NCBI GenBank assembly: GCA_944372455.1
Contig: CALVZF010000003.1
Span: 1 to 54,977 of the forward strand
DNA length: 54,977 nucleotides
Reading direction: 5' to 3'
Source: an uncultured Bacilli bacterium
GTDB lineage: Bacteria > Bacillota_I > Bacilli_A > RF39 > UBA660
Positions 50,677-54,977 of the stretch are shown one piece after another. The translations under genes were made by a program, and so were the position numbers. The notes under the pieces were generated by a model, which had not been told where the DNA came from, did not search any database, and saw only the letters and a list, made by a program, of their open reading frames with translations. The stretch's first letter is position 1. Each line of letters starts with the position of its first letter.

Positions 50677-52452
50677 ATGAATAAAAGAGAAATGATTAAA
50701 GCTTTTAATAATGAGTTTACTTTAGAATATATAGATTTTAATAAAGAACAGTATTTAAAAAACAAGTATGAAGAACTTTTTAATTCAATAAAAAAAACTA
50801 AGGATTATATAAAGAATAAGAATTATTGTAACTTTATATATAATTATAATAATATTGATGAATATGTAAAATATAAAAACAAAAAATTTATAGAAAAAGA
50901 ACTTTTTGAATCTAGAATGCTATTTAATAATATAAATGGTTTTAGCCTAGATGAATTTCAAAGAAAAGCAATTATAACTGATGAGGTAAGTAATCTTGTA
51001 ATTGCAGGAGCTGGTAGTGGAAAAACTCTTACAATGATTGGAAAAGTAAAATATTTGATAGAAAGACAAAATGTAAAAGAAGAAGAAATATTATGTATCT
51101 CTTTTACAAATGAAACTGTTAAAAGTTTACAATCTAAAATTAATAAAGATTATAATGTTGACATTTATACTTTTCATAAATTAGCGCTTAATATTATTAA
51201 AACTATTAATAAAAATGTTAATATCTCCCTTGAATCTTATCTTAAATATATTATTGATGAATATTTTTTAATTATTAAAGATTTTGAAATTGTACAAAAA
51301 TATATATTAGTTTATTTTGATGAATATACTGGTAAAAAAAGAATAAATAAAAGTTATTGTAATTTAATTAAAAGTAGAAAATTTGGTTCATTTAAAAAAC
51401 TGATTCAAAAATTTATTTTATTATTAAAATCAAATAATTATACTATTAATGATATTGATATCTTTTTAAATAGAAATGTAAAAGAATTTAAGTTAGAAAA
51501 GCAATATAAAAATAAGATATTTTTAAAGTTAGTATTTAACATTTTTAAAATTTATAATGCTGAACTTTTATCCACAATGTCTGTGGATTTTGATGATATG
51601 ATTAATCAAGCAAGTGAGATAATTAAAGATAGAAAAGTTAATTTAAAATATAAATATATTATAATTGATGAATACCAAGATATTTCATTTACTAGATTTA
51701 ATTTAATTTTAAATATGATAAAATGTTTTAAATGTAAACTAATAGCTGTTGGAGATGATTATCAATCAATTTATAGATTTACAGGATGTGATATAAATTT
51801 ATTTTTAGATATTGAAAAATATTTTGAAAGAGTATCAATTTTAAAAATACAAAATACTTATAGAAATTCTCAAGAGTTAATTGATACTGCAGAAAACTTT
51901 ATTACAAGAAATCCATTCCAAATAAAAAAACACTTAGTTTCAATGAAAAGTGTTAGAAAACCAATTAAGGTTATTTTTAATAATAATTTAAAATCAACTT
52001 TTGAAAAAATAATTTTATATATTTATAATAAACATTTAGCCCCTATACTTATTCTGGGAAGAAATAATGACGATATATATGAATTTATGGATAATACTAA
52101 ATTTATAATAAATAGTGATGGAACAATAATATATATTAAAAATCAACATATGAAGCTTAAATATTTAACTGTTCATAAATCTAAAGGTTTGGAAGAAGAG
52201 GTAGTTGTAGTAATTAACATGAAAAATGAATTATTGGGTTTTCCTAATAAAATAGAAGATGATAAAGTTTTAAGTTTAATTAATAAAAAATCTAAATATT
52301 TATATGATGAAGAGCGTAGACTTTTTTATGTAGCACTTACTAGAACTAAAAGTTTGGTTTATCTTTTAGCTTCTAAGAATAATATTTCTATATTTTTAAA
52401 AGAAATTTTAAAAGATGACAATGTTGATATTTTAAAATTTAATAATATCTAG
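50677..52452 (+). CDS. UvrD/PcrA-like superfamily I DNA helicase, 591 aa
   Basis: Motif I is VIAGAGSGKTLTMIGKV, motif II IIIDEYQDISFTR, motif III VGDDYQSIYRFTGC, motif V TVHKSKGLEEEVVVV and motif VI RRLFYVALTRTK, all intact. The protein is shorter than PcrA (about 720 aa), with reduced 1B/2B insertions and a unique Lys/Asn-rich N-terminal 90 residues. It resembles HelD/helicase-IV-like enzymes. It may be a second UvrD-type helicase for repair or conflict resolution. It overlaps the convergent gene by 14 bp. Confidence 0.93.
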   Translation: MNKREMIKAFNNEFTLEYIDFNKEQYLKNKYEELFNSIKKTKDYIKNKNYCNFIYNYNNIDEYVKYKNKKFIEKELFESRMLFNNINGFSLDEFQRKAIITDEVSNLVIAGAGSGKTLTMIGKVKYLIERQNVKEEEILCISFTNETVKSLQSKINKDYNVDIYTFHKLALNIIKTINKNVNISLESYLKYIIDEYFLIIKDFEIVQKYILVYFDEYTGKKRINKSYCNLIKSRKFGSFKKLIQKFILLLKSNNYTINDIDIFLNRNVKEFKLEKQYKNKIFLKLVFNIFKIYNAELLSTMSVDFDDMINQASEIIKDRKVNLKYKYIIIDEYQDISFTRFNLILNMIKCFKCKLIAVGDDYQSIYRFTGCDINLFLDIEKYFERVSILKIQNTYRNSQELIDTAENFITRNPFQIKKHLVSMKSVRKPIKVIFNNNLKSTFEKIILYIYNKHLAPILILGRNNDDIYEFMDNTKFIINSDGTIIYIKNQHMKLKYLTVHKSKGLEEEVVVVINMKNELLGFPNKIEDDKVLSLINKKSKYLYDEERRLFYVALTRTKSLVYLLASKNNISIFLKEILKDDNVDILKFNNI

Positions 52453-53173
52453 TATTTTTTTTAAATAGTTCATAAAACATTTCAGGATAACTGCATACAA
52501 AAGTTGTTTTATTAAATATTATATCTCTATTTGCATTAGAATTTTTATGAAAAAATTCAAAAACTAACATTAAATCATTACCATCAACAACTTTAACCAT
52601 AATTTCTTTTCCTAAATTTAATTGTTGTAATATTATTTCTTCATTTAACATTTCACTACTTAAAACGTAATAATCTGTAGTTATATAAGTTAAATCATTA
52701 GGAGCTATTTCCCATCCAATTTTAAAACTTTTTATTTGATTAATCATGTAATCTATTAATAATCTATTTGTACTATGTAATGAGATATTTAAATTTTTAT
52801 GTTTTTCTACTATATCTTTAATTTTAGAAATATATTCCCAATTTTTTTGATTAATTAATTTAATAGTAGATTCAGATAGTGGTGGAATGATAATTGGGGT
52901 AACATTTATAACTATTTTTTTAGTCCAAGTATCTAATCTATTAAGTAGAGTATCTAGTTCTATTATACAGGTTTTATCTAGTTTTTCTATTGTATTATTT
53001 TGTAAATCTTCTAATGATAAGTTATCTTTAGGATCTATACTGTATGCTATAATGTTACCATCTTTTGATTGAACAATATATATATACATTCCATTAATAT
53101 AGGTACTTTTTTCTACTATATCAAGAAAATTTACAGGATTAGAAATATTATTTTTATATGCAATTATACTCAT
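52439..53173 (-). CDS. Hypothetical protein, 244 aa
   Basis: The ORF is not recognised with confidence. The alternation of strands and helices (CIIELDTLLNRLDTWTKKIV, INVTPIIIPPLSESTIKLI, LNISLHSTNRLLIDYMINQ, YYVLSSEMLNEEIILQQLN, KEIMVKVVDGND) is reminiscent of a TIM barrel, possibly a GDPD-like or EAL-like fold without the catalytic His/Glu motifs. The overlap of 14 bp with the helicase gene is convergent. It is monocistronic. Confidence 0.65.
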   Translation of the reverse strand: MSIIAYKNNISNPVNFLDIVEKSTYINGMYIYIVQSKDGNIIAYSIDPKDNLSLEDLQNNTIEKLDKTCIIELDTLLNRLDTWTKKIVINVTPIIIPPLSESTIKLINQKNWEYISKIKDIVEKHKNLNISLHSTNRLLIDYMINQIKSFKIGWEIAPNDLTYITTDYYVLSSEMLNEEIILQQLNLGKEIMVKVVDGNDLMLVFEFFHKNSNANRDIIFNKTTFVCSYPEMFYELFKKNTRYY

Positions 53174-53225
53174 ATCTTATCACCTATTTAATTTTATGTT
53201 TTTTACCTATTAAAATTCATAAAAT

Positions 53226-53252
53226 TAAAAGGACATATATTATATGCCCTTT
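53226..53252 (-). terminator. Terminator-like hairpin upstream of the 244-aa gene
   Basis: AAAGG-x-CATATA and TATATG-x-CCTTT form a stem, and TTTTAATTTT follows on the minus strand. It could end transcripts from the NUDIX/HAD pair or from an RNA in the gap. Confidence 0.55.
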
Positions 53253-53492
53253 AAAAAGTTTCGGAGTGAGAATTTATTGTATATTTATGACTCGGAATAA
53301 GCAGTAACACATCATTATTCCATGTCTTTTTGTAAGGTTTGTAAATTTTAAATTAGTTATGTAATTTTTAGGAGTGAGAAAACATAACTTTTTAACAACG
53401 ATATCTTATAATATCTATATAATCATCTACCATCTCCTTTCTTACAATACAAGTATATAAAAAGAATATGGGATAATTATGGGATAATAAAT
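53253..53492. other. Gene-free 240 bp with repeated GGAGTGAGAA motif and hairpins
   Basis: GGAGTGAGAA occurs at 53263 and again at 53371. The second copy lies in the loop of AGTTATG/CATAACT, and a GGAATAA/TTATTCC stem lies between. No ORF with a sensible SD is present except a 13-codon minus-strand frame after AGAAAGGAG. It might be a small RNA or leader. I do not recognise an Rfam family. Confidence 0.35.
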
Positions 53493-54017
53493 TTAAATTG
53501 TGAAATTCTTAACTAATTGAAACATTTCAATATGTAGAGGATCTTTACCAAAAACTAATTTATTATCTTTTCTTTTAATTCTTCTAATTAAAGAGTCAAT
53601 ACTATAAAATTTTAATTTTGTAAGTTCTTCTTTTTGAATTGTAAAATCTTTTATTTGTTTATTAGTTTTTAAAACATAAATGTAAATAAAAGCTTTATTT
53701 GTTTTATCTTTCTTTATGTATATTTCTAAAAATCTTAAATCTTTTGAATTTACAGATAATCCAATTTCTTCTTTTAACTCTCTTACTGCTGTTAATTTTG
53801 GAGTATCACCACTTTTAACATGTCCTGCCATAAGTCCCCACTTTCCAGGATAGTTATGTCTTTTATAACTTCTTTTTTGAAGTAAAATTTTATTCTTTTT
53901 GTTTATTACTATTACAACTGCTTCTCTATGCCATAATCCTAATTTATGTACTTCTTTTCTATCTAACTTTTGTCCTGTTGCTTTATTGTTCTCATCATAT
54001 ATATCTAATAATTCCAT
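53493..54017 (-). CDS. NUDIX hydrolase, IPP-isomerase-like
   Basis: The 174-aa protein begins MELLDIYDENNKATGQKLDRKEVH, as in YfcD/Idi-like NUDIX proteins. The NUDIX box runs from GHVKSGDTPKL to TAVRELKEEIGL; the usual first Glu of the box (G-x5-E) is Asp. It hydrolyses a nucleoside-diphosphate derivative or acts on a related diphosphate. It lies 1 bp downstream of the HAD gene and is cotranscribed with it. Confidence 0.9.
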   Translation of the reverse strand: MELLDIYDENNKATGQKLDRKEVHKLGLWHREAVVIVINKKNKILLQKRSYKRHNYPGKWGLMAGHVKSGDTPKLTAVRELKEEIGLSVNSKDLRFLEIYIKKDKTNKAFIYIYVLKTNKQIKDFTIQKEELTKLKFYSIDSLIRRIKRKDNKLVFGKDPLHIEMFQLVKNFTI

Positions 54018-54018
54018 T

Positions 54019-54720
54019 TTATCTTTGTTCTCTACTTTCTATATAGTCTATATAATCTGCTACACTATTAAATTTAATATTACATACTTTTAATAAATCT
54101 TTTGTTGAATTTTTCATACATGCTCCATTAAATTCATTTATCATATTTATATCATTAATAGTATCTCCAATAGTATAGATTTTTTCAAAATTTAATAAAC
54201 TTTTTAAAAACAATATACCATTAGTTTTTGTTACTGATTTTTCAGTTATATTAATCCAATTATCACTAATATATCCATGTATATTACTATATTTTGAAGT
54301 TAATTCAACTAATAAATTTTTTGAAAATGCACTATCAATTTCTTTTATTATTATTGCATTTACTTCATTTTCAATTTTTTTAGAATAGTCATATCCAGTA
54401 TCTATAAAGGTTATATCTAAAAGATTTTTTACTTCTAGATCTTTAAAGATACTTTGAGCGGTAAGTAAATCTATATCTTTTTTATACAATAATTTACCAT
54501 TATTATTAAATATGGTTCCACCATCATTACATATTAAATAATTGAAAGGTATGTTATATTTCATTATCATTTTACTTATGTCAATGTAACTTCTTCCAGT
54601 GGCAATTACAAATAAGTTTCCTCTATTAATAAACTCATTTATTTTTTCTATATTTTTTTTAATTTGTTCATCACTTGTATAAAGAGTATTGTCGTAATCT
54701 GAAACTAATACTTTTTGCAT
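54019..54720 (-). CDS. Cof-type HAD-superfamily phosphatase
   Basis: The 233-aa HAD hydrolase has motif I VSDYDNTLY, motif II VIATGRS, motif III Lys in VTKTNGILFL and motif IV YTIGDTINDINMI. The C2B cap marks the Cof subfamily, which dephosphorylates sugar phosphates or cofactors such as FMN/PLP. It forms a pair with the NUDIX gene. Confidence 0.93.
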   Translation of the reverse strand: MQKVLVSDYDNTLYTSDEQIKKNIEKINEFINRGNLFVIATGRSYIDISKMIMKYNIPFNYLICNDGGTIFNNNGKLLYKKDIDLLTAQSIFKDLEVKNLLDITFIDTGYDYSKKIENEVNAIIIKEIDSAFSKNLLVELTSKYSNIHGYISDNWINITEKSVTKTNGILFLKSLLNFEKIYTIGDTINDINMINEFNGACMKNSTKDLLKVCNIKFNSVADYIDYIESREQR

Positions 54721-54787
54721 AAGGTGCTCCTTTCTATTTATACTAATAATAGTATATCAAAAAATTCAATTTTTGTATTATTTTTTA

Positions 54788-54815
54788 TTGACAAATGAAT
54801 ATAATATGGTATAAT
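54788..54815 (+). promoter_or_regulatory. Promoter of tRNA-Gly(UCC)
   Basis: TTGACA (54788-54793), 16 nt and TATAAT (54810-54815), 20 bp before the tRNA. Confidence 0.85.
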
Positions 54816-54835
54816 TTATATTGCCTACTGATTTT

Positions 54836-54909
54836 GCAGACGTAGTTTAATGGTAGAACCTCAGCCTTCCAAGCTGACTGCGTGGGTCCGATTCCCATCG
54901 TCTGCTCCA
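54836..54909 (+). tRNA. tRNA-Gly (anticodon UCC)
   Basis: The acceptor GCAGACG pairs with CGTCTGC, with discriminator T and CCA encoded. The anticodon loop CTTCCAA gives UCC, and the T arm is TGGGTCCGATTCCCA. The gene is 74 nt. It is the second glycine tRNA in the window. Confidence 0.96.
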
Positions 54910-54954
54910 GTGACGTTTCTGTTCGAACTTTTATAGTTTGAACTTGAGATACAT

Positions 54955-54977
54955 ATCAATCCGTTCGGGTTGATTTT
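54955..54977 (+). terminator. Terminator after tRNA-Gly(UCC), cut by the window end
   Basis: ATCAATCC and GGGTTGAT (one G-T pair) close a GTTC loop and are followed by TTT at the window edge. Confidence 0.75.

Noticed and set aside
50297-52452. HTH plus helicase as an antiphage defence pair
   Set aside because: The helicase has no nuclease, protease or other effector domain and the two genes are separated by 117 bp with no coupling; ordinary repair or regulatory functions explain them.
1-54977. CRISPR array or rRNA operon
   Set aside because: I saw no regularly spaced direct repeats and no rRNA-like GC-rich stretches on either strand.

Overview
The window is very AT-rich DNA (G+C by eye about a quarter) from a spore-forming, low-GC Gram-positive bacterium. 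The best fit is an uncultured gut Bacilli lineage of the RF39/Erysipelotrichia-like kind; that placement is inference from gene content, not from a marker tree. Supporting genes are SufBCDSU, RNase J, YlxM/Ffh/FtsY, TsaBDE, a class B sortase with SPQTG substrates, CotD-like and YjcZ-like sporulation proteins, and a bile-salt-hydrolase-family enzyme that points to an intestinal habitat. TGA is used as a stop (mazE and the pyrimidine-nucleoside phosphorylase), so the code is the standard bacterial one. Start codons are ATG, TTG and GTG, plus two apparent ATT starts.

Bases 1-4440 hold the most interesting feature. A cysteine-rich spore-coat gene on the minus strand is cut in two. Its 5' part is 4093-4392, with its own Shine-Dalgarno (SD) sequence and a possible sigma-K promoter. 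Its 3' part is 110-235, followed by a terminator. The 3,860 bp between them carry a 521-aa large serine recombinase, a 38-aa leader ORF, a MazEF toxin-antitoxin pair, a Fic gene with one nonsense codon and a small ORF. Joining the halves at a shared TG dinucleotide restores one 140-codon reading frame exactly. This is the logic of the B. subtilis sigK/skin element, here in a coat gene.

Bases 4461-13902 are a minus-strand housekeeping block: signal-recognition genes (ffh, ylxM, ftsY and small unknowns), two glycolipid glycosyltransferases, an RNase J2-like protein and pyrimidine-nucleoside phosphorylase. Bases 13974-18512 are a cell-surface module: two tandem secreted proteins with almost identical C-terminal halves and SPQTG anchors, divergent from a class B sortase with a large extra N-terminal domain. 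Two divergent HTH regulators and an ATT-start ssb follow (18539-19592).

Bases 19739-26640 hold an amidase and the SUF iron-sulphur cluster genes, with two small GYLLP-motif proteins among them. Bases 26731-41886 are mixed housekeeping: GDPD, HIT, YjcZ-like peptides, PrsA foldase, a phosphodiester-glycosidase-like protein, a J-domain protein, tsaD/rimI/tsaB/tsaE, a ferritin-like protein and a queuosine-precursor transporter. This stretch also has a P-type-ATPase-like protein that has lost all its catalytic motifs and a stand-alone Clp D1-type AAA+ protein.

Bases 41916-44865 hold a two-component system and uppP. From 45012 a tRNA-Gly(GCC) starts an accessory-looking islet (to about 47650) with dedA and three decayed genes, closed by an imperfect copy of the tRNA 3'-flanking sequence. 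The rest holds a bile-salt-hydrolase-family enzyme, an epimerase, an HTH gene, a UvrD-like helicase, a NUDIX hydrolase, a HAD phosphatase and tRNA-Gly(UCC) at the right edge.
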